A DNA stretch of 55,547 nucleotides from Streptomyces sp. CB02959 (GTDB taxonomy: Bacteria; Actinomycetota; Actinomycetes; Streptomycetales; Streptomycetaceae). Within the stretch, counting starts at the first letter, position 1. Each line of letters starts with the position of its first letter. Below the pieces are notes generated by a model, which was not told where the DNA came from, searched no databases, and worked only from the letters and a program-made list of their open reading frames with translations. The stretch lies in the NCBI RefSeq assembly GCF_002803155.1, contig NZ_NNBP01000047.1, forward strand, positions 1 to 55,547. The letters run 5' to 3'. A program made the position numbers and the translations under genes. Of this stretch, positions 35,437 to 44,207 are shown piece after piece.

Positions 35437-35506
35437 GGCAGTTGGAGGAGATACCCGCGAAGCGGCCCCCGCGGGGGCCGCTTCGCGGGTATCTCCTCCA
35501 ACTGCC
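35437..35506. repeat. 70-bp perfect palindrome
   Basis: Symmetric about 35471/35472 with no loop: 35 bp each arm, ending in a GC-only centre. It lies at the right end of the inserted transposon, directly against the interrupted transposase, and includes the GGAGGAGATAC end motif in both orientations. Could be a fused transposon end, a strong terminator, or an assembly artefact. Confidence 0.95.
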
Positions 35507-35915
35507 TTCCAGGGGGATGGTCTCGCCGAGCGGCAGGTAGGTGGTGGAGGAGTCCTTGTGCCGCTCGATCAGCTTCAGGGCGTCGATGACGGGCTTGTGG
35601 CGGTCGTTGGAGGAGCGGAACGCCAGGACGCCGAGCAGGTCCATCAGACCGCGCCGGTAGTGGTTCCTGTAGGAGGACTTGAACACCTCCCGCTTGGAGC
35701 GGGCGAACTCGGCGTTGGTGGCCTTCAGCTCGGCGACCAGGTCCCGCAGCGTCTTCTCCTCGCCGGCGGCCGGGTAGGCCACATCGCGCACGGCACCCTC
35801 GGGGCGACCGAGCGAAGCGGCGGCAGTCTTTCCCAGCAAGCCGGACTTGCCGCGGACGCGGGTGAACTCGGCGACGAAGTGCTCGGTGACCTTCTTCTCT
35901 CTCGCGCCAGGCGAT
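35505..35915 (-). pseudogene. Tn3-family transposase, 5'/middle part
   Basis: Minus-strand fragment reading KKVTEHFVAEFTRVRGKSGL, DLVAELKATNAEFARSKREV, FKSSYRNHYRRGLMDLLGVL and ERHKDSSTTYLPLGETIPLE, then the insertion. This is the middle of the same transposase whose remainder is at 29780-31326. The N-terminus is gone; upstream sequence is of another gene. Confidence 0.8.
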
Positions 35916-35919
35916 GGAG

Positions 35920-36215
35920 ATCCAGGAGGGGGCGGGGACGCGGTTCTCCCAGTCCACCCAGCGGCCGGGCTGGTCGAGGTCGGTCTTCGGTGAGGCGGTG
36001 GCCTCGATGTATCCGCCGGTGAACACCGTCTCCACGGCCGGCTGGCCGCCGGTGACACGGACCTTGGCGACTACGGTGATGTTGGGCACCGTGGCGATCG
36101 GGAGCGGGGCGACGATCAGCCCCCCGTCGACCATCTGGTCCACCCATGCCTTCGGCAGCAGCGGCGGGGTGCACCAGGCCACCGTCCGGTGATACGGGGC
36201 CCGTGCGGCGAAACC
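35920..36215 (-). pseudogene. PCMT-like methyltransferase C-terminal fragment
   Basis: Minus-strand reading frame with RTVAWCTPPLLPKAWVDQMV, DGGLIVAPLPIATVPNITVV, and ETVFTGGYIEATASPKTDLD, followed by WENRVPAPSWISIAW. The pattern Trp-x-x-Gln-x5-GG-x-hydrophobic-Pro resembles the middle to end of protein-isoaspartate-type methyltransferases used in peptide maturation. Both ends are cut: transposase sequence follows and an IS5 relic precedes. Family call is tentative. Confidence 0.4.
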
Positions 36216-36235
36216 GCCGGTGCCGTCCGCGACGT

Positions 36236-36550
36236 GGCAGCGGACATTGTCGACTCACGACTGGGGCCGCCAGGGCAGCAAGCACCACCTGATCACCGAC
36301 CGGCACGGGACACCCCTTGCAGTTTCGCTGACCAGCGGAAACCGCCACGATGTCACCCAGCTCATACCCTGCTGGACGCGATACCCCTCATCCGAGGCCT
36401 GGTAGGCCGGGCCCGCCACCGACCACGGCGGCTGTTCGCCGACCGCGGCTACGACTACGACAAGTACCGTCGGCGCCTCCGCACTCTTGGCATCACGCCG
36501 AAGATCGCCCGCAAGGGCACCGCCCACGGATCCGGTCTAGGCAAGTCCAG
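36236..36550 (+). pseudogene. IS5-family transposase fragment
   Basis: Two frames: GRQGSKHHLITDRHGTPLAV and SLTSGNRHDVTQLIP (about 36260-36370), then RHRPRRLFADRGYDYDKYRR, TLGITPKIARKGTAHGSGLG after a frame break near 36370. These are the DDE catalytic region of IS5-type (DDE_Tnp_1) transposases. N- and C-termini missing. Confidence 0.75.
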
Positions 36551-36733
36551 ATGGGTAGCCTCGACCGAATCCACGCGGACCGGGTCCTGGGCGAGGCCAT
36601 CGCCACCAGGGCGGACCCCCTCCACCTGACCGTGCTCTTTGACCTCTCCCCGGCTACCGCCACGAAGTACGCACAGCTCGCCCGCCCACTCCTGCACTAC
36701 CCCGTCGTGTACAGCCTCGGAGACCACCGATAA
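36551..36733 (+). pseudogene. C-terminal scrap of a site-specific integrase-like protein
   Basis: Reads SLDRIHADRVLGEAIATRAD then PLHLTVLFDLSPATATKYAQ and LARPLLH before a stop. This closely resembles the tail found on many Streptomyces tyrosine-recombinase-like proteins (LHL-x-x-x-F-x-x-x-x-x-TA-x-x-YA). Not complete, no start. Confidence 0.45.
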
Positions 36734-37318
36734 ACCATCGACGCGAGTACGTTGTACTCGGACACGCCCCACTGGCTACCGCCGTGCGGCTACCGTGGTC
36801 TGGTGCGTCAATGCGTCTTCTGCGGCAACTCTGGTGTCAGCCGCGAGCACGTTATTCCCCGGTGGCTGGCGATGGCAGAGCAATCTGGCATGTGCCCAGG
36901 CGTGCAGAGCACGTTCCGGAAGCGCACAGAATCGTTTCGGGCATTCTGCAGGAGCGTGCCCAGGCGGGCGTCGCGGCGGAGAGGACACACGCCGGGGCGT
37001 GCACGACGGGAACAGGTCCTGGGCCAGATTGTGCACCGGTGCTTCCCCGATCCTGTTACACGCTCTACCGAAGACAAGCCGACCGATGGATGGTGTGATA
37101 GCTGCTTGTCGGCAGCGGGAGCCACGGTGACCCGCCCACATACCGGGGCCAGTTACCCGGGCACTCATATCTGATCCGGTTGTCTGCGCTGTTCGAGGAC
37201 CCGTCGTCCGCGAGGGCAGCCTCATTCCCCTGCTGGTACGACTCCGTGTTCCTCCTCTTCTTCTCTGTGTGCGCATGTTCCGGCGTACGCTGCCGCATTC
37301 GGGCTGGACGGACAGAAA
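36734..37318 (+). other. Gene-poor stretch with an HNH-like scrap
   Basis: At about 36803-36890 one frame reads VRQCVFCGNSGVSREHVIPR and WLAMAEQSG, the zinc-binding start of an HNH-like endonuclease family (CxxC then S-x-EH-x-x-P-x-W). The following sequence does not continue the family. Nothing else recognisable up to the dxs2 start. Confidence 0.45.
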
Positions 37319-39223
37319 ATGGTCACTTCACTCCACCTGTCTTCTGCGTCGATCCCCTCGCTTCTTGCATCGGTTACCGGTCCCGAAGACCTGCGTGCGT
37401 TGCCCCCGGAGCGTCTGCCGGAGCTGGCTGCGCAGCTGCGCAGCCAGCTGGTGGAGAAGGTGTGCGCGACGGGTGGGCATCTGGGTCCGAACCTGGGTGT
37501 GGTGGAGTCGACCGTCGCCCTGCACCGTGTCTTCGATTCCCCCCCCGCGTCTGTCTGCTGTTCGACATCGGCCACCAGGCTTACGTGCACAAGCTGCTGA
37601 CTGGCCGTCGCGAGGAGTTCGACACTCTGCGGCAGGCGAGTGGCTTGTCGGGCTATTGCTGCCGGGCCGAATTGGACCACGACTGGGTGGAGAACTCGCA
37701 TGCCTCCACTGCTCTGTCCTATGCCGACGGCCTGGCCAAAGCCCGTCAGCTCGCGGGCGAGCAGGACCGGTCGGTGGTGGCGGTCATCGGCGACGGTGCA
37801 CTGGCTGGGGGGATGGCGCGGGAGGCGCTGGACAACATCGCCTCCGCACCCGGCCGGGCCCGTGATCGTCGTGCTCAACGACAACGGCCGCTGCTACGGG
37901 CCACCACCGGCGCCCTCGCCCGGTCTCTGGCTGTGCTGCGCACCACAGGTGCGCAGCACAGCCAGAGACCGGGTGCGAATGTGTTTACGGAGCACGGGCT
38001 GGCTTATGTCGGACCGGTCGATGGGCACAACATTCCTGCCCTGGAAGTGGCTCTGCACCGGGCGCGCACGTTGCGTCGACCCGTGGTGGTGCACGTGGTG
38101 ACGGTCAAGGGCAAGGGGTATCCGCCGGCCGAGGATGATGACGCCGACTGTTTCCACGCGGTGGGCGTCATAGACCCGGCCACCGGACGCCCGCTCAACA
38201 GCGGAGGCCCTGCCCCGCATCGCGACGCGGCGGCAGCGTGCAGCTGGACCAGCGTCTTCGGCAGCGAGCTGCTGGCTTTCGCCCGAGAACGCGAGGATGT
38301 GGTGGCCGTTACTGCCTCGATGCTGCGCCCGACGGGCCTGCACCCCATGGCCGCTGAGTTTCCCGGCAGGGTCTTCGATGTGGGGATTGCCGAGCAGCAT
38401 GCTGTCACCAGCGCGGCAGGGCTGGCCATGGGCGGTCTGCACCCCGTGGTGGCGATCTATGCCACCTTCCTCAACCGGGCCTTCGACCAGGTCCTGATGG
38501 ATGTGGCGCTGCACCGGCTGCCGGTGACGTTCGTGCTGGACCGGGCCGGCATCACCGGACCGGACGGGCCTTCGCATCAAGGGATGTGGGATCTGAGTCT
38601 GCTGTCCATGGTGCCGGGAATGCGGGTGGCTGCGCCCAGGGACCCCCAACGCCTGAAGGAACTGTTGCGCGAAGCGGTGGCCACAGGTGACGGACCAACA
38701 GCACTGCGCATCCCCAAAGCCACCGCGGGTGCGGACATCGAACCACTGGCCCGTATGGACAGCATCGACATCCTCCACCGCTCCGCTGGCCGCCCCCTCG
38801 ACGTTCTCCTGGTCGCGACGGGTACCACCGCGGCCGCCGTACTGGAAGCCGCCCACCTGCTCCAAGCCGAGGGCGACACGGGCTGCACCGTGGTGGACTC
38901 CCGCTGGCTGGCCCCCGTCAACCGCGCCGTTACGCATCTCGCGGTCCGGCATCGGCTTGTCGTGACCGTGGAAGACGGCATCCGTACCGGAGGTTTCGGC
39001 AGCCTCCTCACCCAGGCCTGCACCGACACCGCCGTCAGCGCCCCCATCCACCCTCGGCCCGCCCCGCTCCTTCATCCCGCACGGCTCCCGCAACCGACTG
39101 CTCACCCGGGCGGGCCTCGACGCCGCCGGCATCGCCGCAACCATCCGCCGCCCCCGCGCAAACCTCCCACCCCGCACCGTCACCAACCCCGCTGGACCAT
39201 TCCGCGACGCGCGGGGGCACTGA
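37319..39223 (+). pseudogene. dxs: dxs2, second DXS gene with four frameshifts
   Basis: A full-length copy of the DXS gene by content (start TSLHLSSASIPSLLAS; end LLTRAGLDAAGIAATIRRPR), but frame changes are needed at four places: an 8-C run at 37539-37546 (six Cs would be in frame), one extra base near 37857-37862, one missing base near 37902, and one near 39053. The second and third flank the stretch that should read PVIVVLNDNGRCYGP, so the ThDP-binding NDN motif is lost if read straight. GDG and DRAGITGPDGPSHQGMWDL remain. Either a true pseudogene or a cluster of indel errors. It ends with TGATG overlap to ispG2, showing it was once in the operon. Confidence 0.85.
37919..37973. repeat. 26-bp perfect inverted repeat inside dxs2
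   Basis: Arms 37919-37944 and 37948-37973 are exact reverse complements with a 3-base loop. It lies 17 bp after the third frame break, at a point where the protein differs in length from the other DXS copy. Suggests template switching (fold-back) or an assembly artefact. Confidence 0.95.
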
Positions 39224-40359
39224 TGACCAAGACAGACCTCGGCCTCCCCACCCCACCCCCCAAGGCCCCGGTGCGCCGTCCCTCCCGGCAGATCCGTGTC
39301 GGCGATGTCCCTGTCGGCGGCGGCGCACCGGTCATCGTCCAGACCATGACCACCACCCCCACCGCCGACATTGATGCCACCTTCGAGCAGATCACGGAAA
39401 TCACCGCGGCCGGGTGCGACATCGTCCGTGTCGCCGTCCTCACCCACGACGACGCTGACGCCCTATCAGTGATCACCCAGAAATCTGCGATCCCGGTGAT
39501 CGCGGACATTCACTTCCAGCCCCGCTACGTTTTCGCAGCGATCGACGCCGGCTCCGCCGCTGTCCGCGTCAACCCCGGCAACATCAAGCAATTCGACGAC
39601 CGGGTGGGCCAGATCGCCAAAGCCGCCTCCGCGGCCAAGGTGCCGATCCGGATCGGGGTGAACGCGGGCTCCCTGGACCCGCGCCTGCTTGCCAAGCACG
39701 GCTCAGCCACACCGCAGGCCCTGGTGGAGTCGGCGCTGTGGGAGGCATCCCTGTTCGAGGAGCACGGTTTCACCGACCTGAAGGTCGCCGTCAAACACCA
39801 CGAACCGCCCACGATGATCACCGCAAACCGGCTCCTCGCCGACGCTTGCGACTATCCACTCCACTTAGGAGTCACCGAAGCCGGCCCCTCCTTCCAGGGC
39901 GCCATCAAGTCCGCCGTCGCCTTCGGCATCCTCCTGGCCGAGGGGATCGGGGACACCATCCGCGTCTCCCTGTCGGACCATCCCGTGCAACGGGTCAAGG
40001 CCGGCTGCCACATCCCAGCCTCGCTGGGGCTGCGGCCGCGCAGGCTGGAGATCGTCTCCTGCCCGGGCTGCGGCCGGCTCCAGGTCGACCTCCACCGCCT
40101 CGTCGCCAAAGTCGAGGCTGCATTCGACGGCTTCCCCCGCCCCTTGCGCATCGCGGTGATGGGCTGCGTTGTCAATGGCCCCGGCGAAGCCCGCGAAGCC
40201 GACCTGGGCGTCTCCTGCGGCAACGGCAAAGGCCAGATCTTCGCCCACGGACAGGTCCTGCGTACCGTCCCCGAATCACAGATTGTCGACGCCCTCGTCG
40301 ACGAAGCCCTGCGCCTGGCTCAGGATGCAGGGTCCCATCAGGGAGGCGAGGCCCGGTGA
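39223..40359 (+). CDS. ispG: IspG/GcpE, second copy
   Basis: 378 aa, intact. Same motifs as the first copy: VQTMTTTPTADIDATFEQI, DIHFQPRYVFAAIDAG, SCPGCGRLQVDLHRLV and GCVVNGPGEAREADLG with all three Cys ligands. Lacks the long Pro-rich N-terminal extension of copy 1. Contains one TTA leucine codon (39865-39867), which in Streptomyces needs the bldA tRNA. Starts by TGATG overlap with dxs2 and is GTGA-coupled to the prenyl diphosphate synthase. Intact despite the broken dxs2, so selection may still act. Confidence 0.95.
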   Translation: MTKTDLGLPTPPPKAPVRRPSRQIRVGDVPVGGGAPVIVQTMTTTPTADIDATFEQITEITAAGCDIVRVAVLTHDDADALSVITQKSAIPVIADIHFQPRYVFAAIDAGSAAVRVNPGNIKQFDDRVGQIAKAASAAKVPIRIGVNAGSLDPRLLAKHGSATPQALVESALWEASLFEEHGFTDLKVAVKHHEPPTMITANRLLADACDYPLHLGVTEAGPSFQGAIKSAVAFGILLAEGIGDTIRVSLSDHPVQRVKAGCHIPASLGLRPRRLEIVSCPGCGRLQVDLHRLVAKVEAAFDGFPRPLRIAVMGCVVNGPGEAREADLGVSCGNGKGQIFAHGQVLRTVPESQIVDALVDEALRLAQDAGSHQGGEAR

Positions 40360-41441
40360 CCGCCCTGACCTTCCCGGCACACTCGATCGATCTGGCCGCT
40401 CTCCACGCCCGCATCGACGAGGCGCTGTGGGACTTCCTGGATGCCAAGACCACCTACGCGGACACGCACGGCCTGCCCGAGGAGATCCCCCACTGTCTGC
40501 GGGACTTCCTGGACGCGGGCGGCAAGCGGCTGCGTCCGCTGCTATGCGTGCTCGGCTGGCACGCCGCCGACGGCCACGGCGAGCTCGGGCCCGTCGTGCG
40601 GATGGCGGCCTCACTAGAACTTTTCCACGCCTTCTGCCTGATCCACGACGACGTTATGGACGGCTCCGACACCCGCCGCGGACATCCCACCGTCCACCGA
40701 GCCTTCACCACCCGCATCTGTAACCGGCATCCCAGTGCCGCCGCCGACCACCTCGGCACCCACGCCGCGATCCTGATCGGCGACCTGACACAGGCCTGGT
40801 CGGACGAGCTCCTGCACACTGCCGGCCTCACCCCCGGCCAGCTCACCGCCGTCCTGCCCGTCATCGACCGCATGCGCAGCGAGGTCATGTACGGCCAGTA
40901 CCTGGACCTGCTGGCCCCCCTCGCCCCCGTCACCGACCTGCACACAGCCCTGCGGGTGGTCCGCTACAAGACCGCGAAGTACACCTGCGAACGCCCTCTC
41001 CAGACCGGAGCCGTCCTCGCCGGTGCCAACGAGCCGCTGCTGGAGGCCCTGAGCTCCTTCGCGCTGCCGCTGGGAGAGGCATTCCAGTTGCGCGACGACC
41101 TGCTGGGCGTCTTCGGCAACCCGAATCTGACCGGCAAACCCGTCCTGGACGACCTGCGAGAGGGCAAGCGCACGGTCCTGCTCACCCTGGCTGCCCAGCA
41201 CGCCACCCCTCCCCAACGAGCCGTCCTGGACTCCCTGGTGGGCGACCGGAACCTGGACGAGGACGGCGCCGCCCGCATCCGCACCCTCCTTGAGGCCACC
41301 CGGGCCCGCGCCACAGTGGAGAACATGATCACTGCGCGCTACGAACAGGCCCTCACCGCGCTGGAGAGCGCCCCGATTTCGCCCGTGGTGGCCGTCGCCC
41401 TGCGCCGCATTGCGGCGCTGGCCGTGGAACGCACCTTATGA
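40356..41441 (+). CDS. Polyprenyl diphosphate synthase 2 (E-type)
   Basis: 361 aa. First Asp-rich motif FHAFCLIHDDVMDGSDTRRG (DDxxD), second FQLRDDLLGVFG (DDxxG, typical of short-chain synthases), plus GGKRLRPLLCVLGW at the start and KTAKYTCERPLQTGA. The residue five before the first Asp motif (Phe-Cys-Leu-Ile-His) is not a bulky aromatic at the key site; GGPP synthase is likely. GTG at 40356 overlaps the ispG2 stop. Its last sense codon is TTA (41436-41438). The stop overlaps the truncated ispH2 by 4 bp. Confidence 0.93.
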   Translation: MTALTFPAHSIDLAALHARIDEALWDFLDAKTTYADTHGLPEEIPHCLRDFLDAGGKRLRPLLCVLGWHAADGHGELGPVVRMAASLELFHAFCLIHDDVMDGSDTRRGHPTVHRAFTTRICNRHPSAAADHLGTHAAILIGDLTQAWSDELLHTAGLTPGQLTAVLPVIDRMRSEVMYGQYLDLLAPLAPVTDLHTALRVVRYKTAKYTCERPLQTGAVLAGANEPLLEALSSFALPLGEAFQLRDDLLGVFGNPNLTGKPVLDDLREGKRTVLLTLAAQHATPPQRAVLDSLVGDRNLDEDGAARIRTLLEATRARATVENMITARYEQALTALESAPISPVVAVALRRIAALAVERTL

Positions 41442-41776
41442 CCGGGCAGCGGCGCGTACTGCCGGCCGCCCGCGGCTTCTGCGCCAGGTTGGAGCGAGCC
41501 ATCACCATTGTGGAGAAGGGCGCGAGGCTGTGCGGGCCGCCGGTGTGGGTGCGCCATGAGCTTGTCCACAACCAGTACGCCACCGACCCCTCGGAGAAGA
41601 AGGGCGCGGCCTTCGTCGAAGAGACGTATCAGGTACCCGAAGGCTCCATGCCCGGCTGTGAAGCCCCCGTAACCGGACAACCTCCGGCAGCCACTACGAG
41701 AATCGCCGAATGCTCGCAGAACACCCACCGAGAAGGTGTCATACCACATCCGATGCGGAAGGAGCGGCGATGTTGA
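41438..41776 (+). pseudogene. ispH: ispH2, truncated after ~70 residues
   Basis: The first ~66 residues follow IspH: VLPAARGFCARLERAITIVE, VWVRHELVHNQYA, KKGAAFVEETYQVPEGS. The conserved CAGV after the first iron ligand is CARL, and no sequence past VPEG matches; the second and third Cys ligands and the substrate pocket are missing. Cannot work as IspH. The remaining 40 codons run into the P450 gene, whose ribosome binding site lies within it. Shows that this operon once had a complete dxs-ispG-prenyl synthase-ispH set. Confidence 0.85.
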
Positions 41777-43185
41777 AGAAACCGCCCCGCAGCCCATCGC
41801 CCCGGCAGACGGCAGAGCCTGTGCCGGGGGCCGGGATCCCGCGCATGCCGGGGGGCTACCCGTTCCTCGGGCACGCGCTGCAACTGCGCTTCCGGCCACT
41901 GGAGTTCGTCCGGTCGCTGAGGGCATGCGGCGACATCGTGGTATTCCGGCTGGGGCCGAGGGACGCCTACGCCGTCAACCACCCGGACCTCATCCGGCAG
42001 ATGCTGGTAACCGATGCGAAGAGCTTCATGAAAGGAAGGATGTTCGAAAAGGGGCGGCTGGTGGCCAGGAACGGCCTGTTCACCTCGGAGGGCGACTTCC
42101 ATCTTCGGCAGCGCCGGATCATCCAGCCCCTGTTCCGCCGGGCGCACATCCAGCAGTACGCGGCCACGATGCGCCAGATCGCGCAAGCCCACGTAGACAC
42201 GTGGCGTGACGGGCAGGAAGTCCGCATGGACCGGGAGCTGTTCGATCTGGCCCTGACTACGGTCACCCGGGTGCTGTTCTCCACCCGTCTCGACGAGGGC
42301 CGCTCCGAGGCGGTGTGCCGCTCCCTTCCCGTCCTTCTGGAAGGGCTCGGCAGGCGAGCCGTAGCGCCGATCGATCTGCTGGACAAGCTGCCCACCGTCA
42401 TGAACTACCGCTTCGGCAAGGCGCTTTCCCTGATGCAGAGCGTGATCGAAGGGATCATCGCCGAACACCGGGTCCGCGGTGCCGACACCGCGGACCTGCT
42501 GGCGGCACTGCTGGCGGGACGCGATGAGGAGACCGGAGAAGGTATGACTGATGAGCAGGTGTACGACGAGGTCGTCACCACGCTCATCGCCGGAACCGAG
42601 ACCACCGCCGGGGCACTGAGCTGGGCCTGCTACCTGCTGAGCCGGCATCCGCACATCCAACGCCGCCTCCAGGACGAACTGGACGAGCAACTGGGGGATC
42701 GGGATATCACCTTTGAGGACCTGGGGAAGCTTCGCTTCCTGCAGCAGGTGATGGCCGAAACCCTCCGCCTGCACCCATCGACGTGGATGCTCATGCGCAG
42801 CCCCCTCACAGTCGTCGCACTGGGAGGACACGTCCTCCCCGCCGGTTCGACCGTCCTCTTCTCGATCTACGCCCTGCAACGGGACCCGGCGCTGTACCCG
42901 CACCCGGAGGAGTTCGACCCGGACCGCTGGGCACCCGACCGCGCCGCGCAGATCAAGCGGGACGCCTACATCCCCTTCGGAGCAGGTGTGCGCGGATGCG
43001 CGGGCGAACAGTTCGCCCGCGCGGAAATGGCCGTCATCCTCGCCGTCATGCTGCGCCAGTACACCCTGAGCCCGGCATCCGGCCCGCCCGCCAAGCCGAT
43101 CGTCCGGCTCATTCCCATGCCGAGCGCCATGCCGCTGATCGTCCACCGTCGCCCGCGCGGGCACAGCTTCCAGGAGGCCCCGTGA
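41770..43185 (+). CDS. Cytochrome P450
   Basis: 471 aa. I-helix oxygen motif A274-G-T-E-T-T279, ExxR at 330-333 (ETLR), heme-binding FGAGVRGCAGEQFA with Cys410 as iron ligand. N-terminal GIPRMPGGYPFLGHALQLRF is the Pro-rich hinge; there is no membrane anchor, so it is soluble. Length and motifs resemble terpene-oxidising bacterial P450s (pentalenene-oxygenase-like, class with longer CYP102/CYP4-like C-terminus). Strong GGAAGGAG site 5 bases upstream. Its stop overlaps the next gene (GTGA). Likely hydroxylates the terpene product. No dedicated ferredoxin gene is visible. Confidence 0.93.
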   Translation: MLKKPPRSPSPRQTAEPVPGAGIPRMPGGYPFLGHALQLRFRPLEFVRSLRACGDIVVFRLGPRDAYAVNHPDLIRQMLVTDAKSFMKGRMFEKGRLVARNGLFTSEGDFHLRQRRIIQPLFRRAHIQQYAATMRQIAQAHVDTWRDGQEVRMDRELFDLALTTVTRVLFSTRLDEGRSEAVCRSLPVLLEGLGRRAVAPIDLLDKLPTVMNYRFGKALSLMQSVIEGIIAEHRVRGADTADLLAALLAGRDEETGEGMTDEQVYDEVVTTLIAGTETTAGALSWACYLLSRHPHIQRRLQDELDEQLGDRDITFEDLGKLRFLQQVMAETLRLHPSTWMLMRSPLTVVALGGHVLPAGSTVLFSIYALQRDPALYPHPEEFDPDRWAPDRAAQIKRDAYIPFGAGVRGCAGEQFARAEMAVILAVMLRQYTLSPASGPPAKPIVRLIPMPSAMPLIVHRRPRGHSFQEAP

Positions 43186-44207
43186 ACACCGTCGATGCCG
43201 CCGTCTCCCGAGCCATCGACTACCTCGCCCGGCAGCACGATGCGGTCTACCCGGACGCGGCACACGTCATGGGCGCCTACTCGACGGCGAAGTTCGTAGA
43301 CGTATATGCCGCGCGCTTCGGCCTGCCCGCCGCGCACGTGCAGAAGTTCTCCCGGTTCCGCTGCGAGGGCAAAGCCTTCCACATCGCCCTGATCACCGAC
43401 GCGCTCCAGGACGCCGTCGAAGCCGGCCACGGGGAGTGCCGCCCCCTGATCGAGGAGAACGCCGCATACCTCCGCAAGAGCAAAGACGGGCGGTCCTGGC
43501 GGTACTTCCCCGGCTTCGAACCGCTCCCCTACGACGGCGACAGCCTCGGCCAGAGTGCCCAGGCACTCATCCGCGCCGGGCACGCCGTCCCCGACGATTT
43601 CGACGACGCCTTCGCCCTGGCTGCCGCCAACGCCTGGGACGACGGGGCGGTGAGCACCTTCTTCTGCGAGGACCCGGACCCGCAGCAGCGCACCGCGCTG
43701 AACAAGATCTGGGGACGCGGCCGGGACGACACCGGGCGCGACGCGGAAGTAGTGGCCAACCTCATGTACGGAGCCCTGCTGTACGAGCGGCACGTCGGCC
43801 CCTGCACACTGGGCCCCCTGATCGGCCCGGCGGCCACTTGGCTGGCCCAGCAGCAGCAGCCGATGGGATTCTGGCGCGCCTCCTGGTACGTGGGCGTGTA
43901 CTACAGCACCTACACCACTGTACGGCTGCTGCACGCGCTCGGCGGATACGACCAGGCCACGGACCGCGCCGCACGCTTCCTCACACAGGCCCAGGCCAGC
44001 GATCCGCTCAACCGGGCCCTGACCACACTCGCGCTCACACACTGCGGACATCCCCCCACCCACCGGGAGCTCGGCCTAATTGCCGACAGCCAGTTCCCTG
44101 ACGGATCGTGGGAGGCGATCCCGTTGCTGGACAACCACGCCCGCGTCTGGGGAAGCCGCGCCGTCACCACCGGTTTCTGCCTCAAAGCACTCCTGGCGGC
44201 GCCATGA
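43182..44207 (+). CDS. Squalene-cyclase-like single alpha/alpha-barrel protein with DxDD-like motif
   Basis: 341 aa, GTG start overlapping the P450 stop. Helical-repeat protein of the prenyltransferase/squalene-oxidase-repeat kind: YDGDSLGQSAQALIRAGHAV, YYSTYTTVRLLHALGGY and a QW-like end, DSQFPDGSWEAIPLLDNHAR. It has D138-D139-F-D141-D142, which contains D-x-D-D, the proton-donating motif of class II terpene cyclases. But whole class II cyclases have two such barrels and over 500 residues; this has only one. It may be a minimal class II cyclase, a partner subunit, or a non-enzymatic relative. Overlaps the next gene by ATGA. Confidence 0.6.
   Translation: MNTVDAAVSRAIDYLARQHDAVYPDAAHVMGAYSTAKFVDVYAARFGLPAAHVQKFSRFRCEGKAFHIALITDALQDAVEAGHGECRPLIEENAAYLRKSKDGRSWRYFPGFEPLPYDGDSLGQSAQALIRAGHAVPDDFDDAFALAAANAWDDGAVSTFFCEDPDPQQRTALNKIWGRGRDDTGRDAEVVANLMYGALLYERHVGPCTLGPLIGPAATWLAQQQQPMGFWRASWYVGVYYSTYTTVRLLHALGGYDQATDRAARFLTQAQASDPLNRALTTLALTHCGHPPTHRELGLIADSQFPDGSWEAIPLLDNHARVWGSRAVTTGFCLKALLAAP

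Larger units (their letters stand above)
31327..35504 (+). mobile_element. Tn3-family transposon inserted in another Tn3 transposase gene
   Basis: The inserted segment carries one intact transposase gene and an ATPase gene. Both junctions cut the minus-strand transposase at the same codon (ETIPLEG ends the upstream half; LEGVVRKDW begins the downstream half). The 8-bp sequence CCTTCCAG is present at both ends (31319-31326 and 35505-35512), a candidate target duplication. Inside the ends the 11-bp GGAGGAGATAC occurs in inverted orientation (31333-31343 and 35488-35498). Exact terminal repeats are unclear because of a 70-bp palindrome at the right end. Confidence 0.75.

Noticed and set aside
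31327..35504. Exact terminal inverted repeats for the inserted Tn3 element
   Set aside because: Only 11 bp match cleanly and the palindrome at the right end confuses the limit, so I give junctions from the split gene instead.
37539..37546. Programmed frameshift or phase variation at the 8-C run of dxs2
   Set aside because: Three further frame breaks in the same gene make decay or sequence error the simpler reading.
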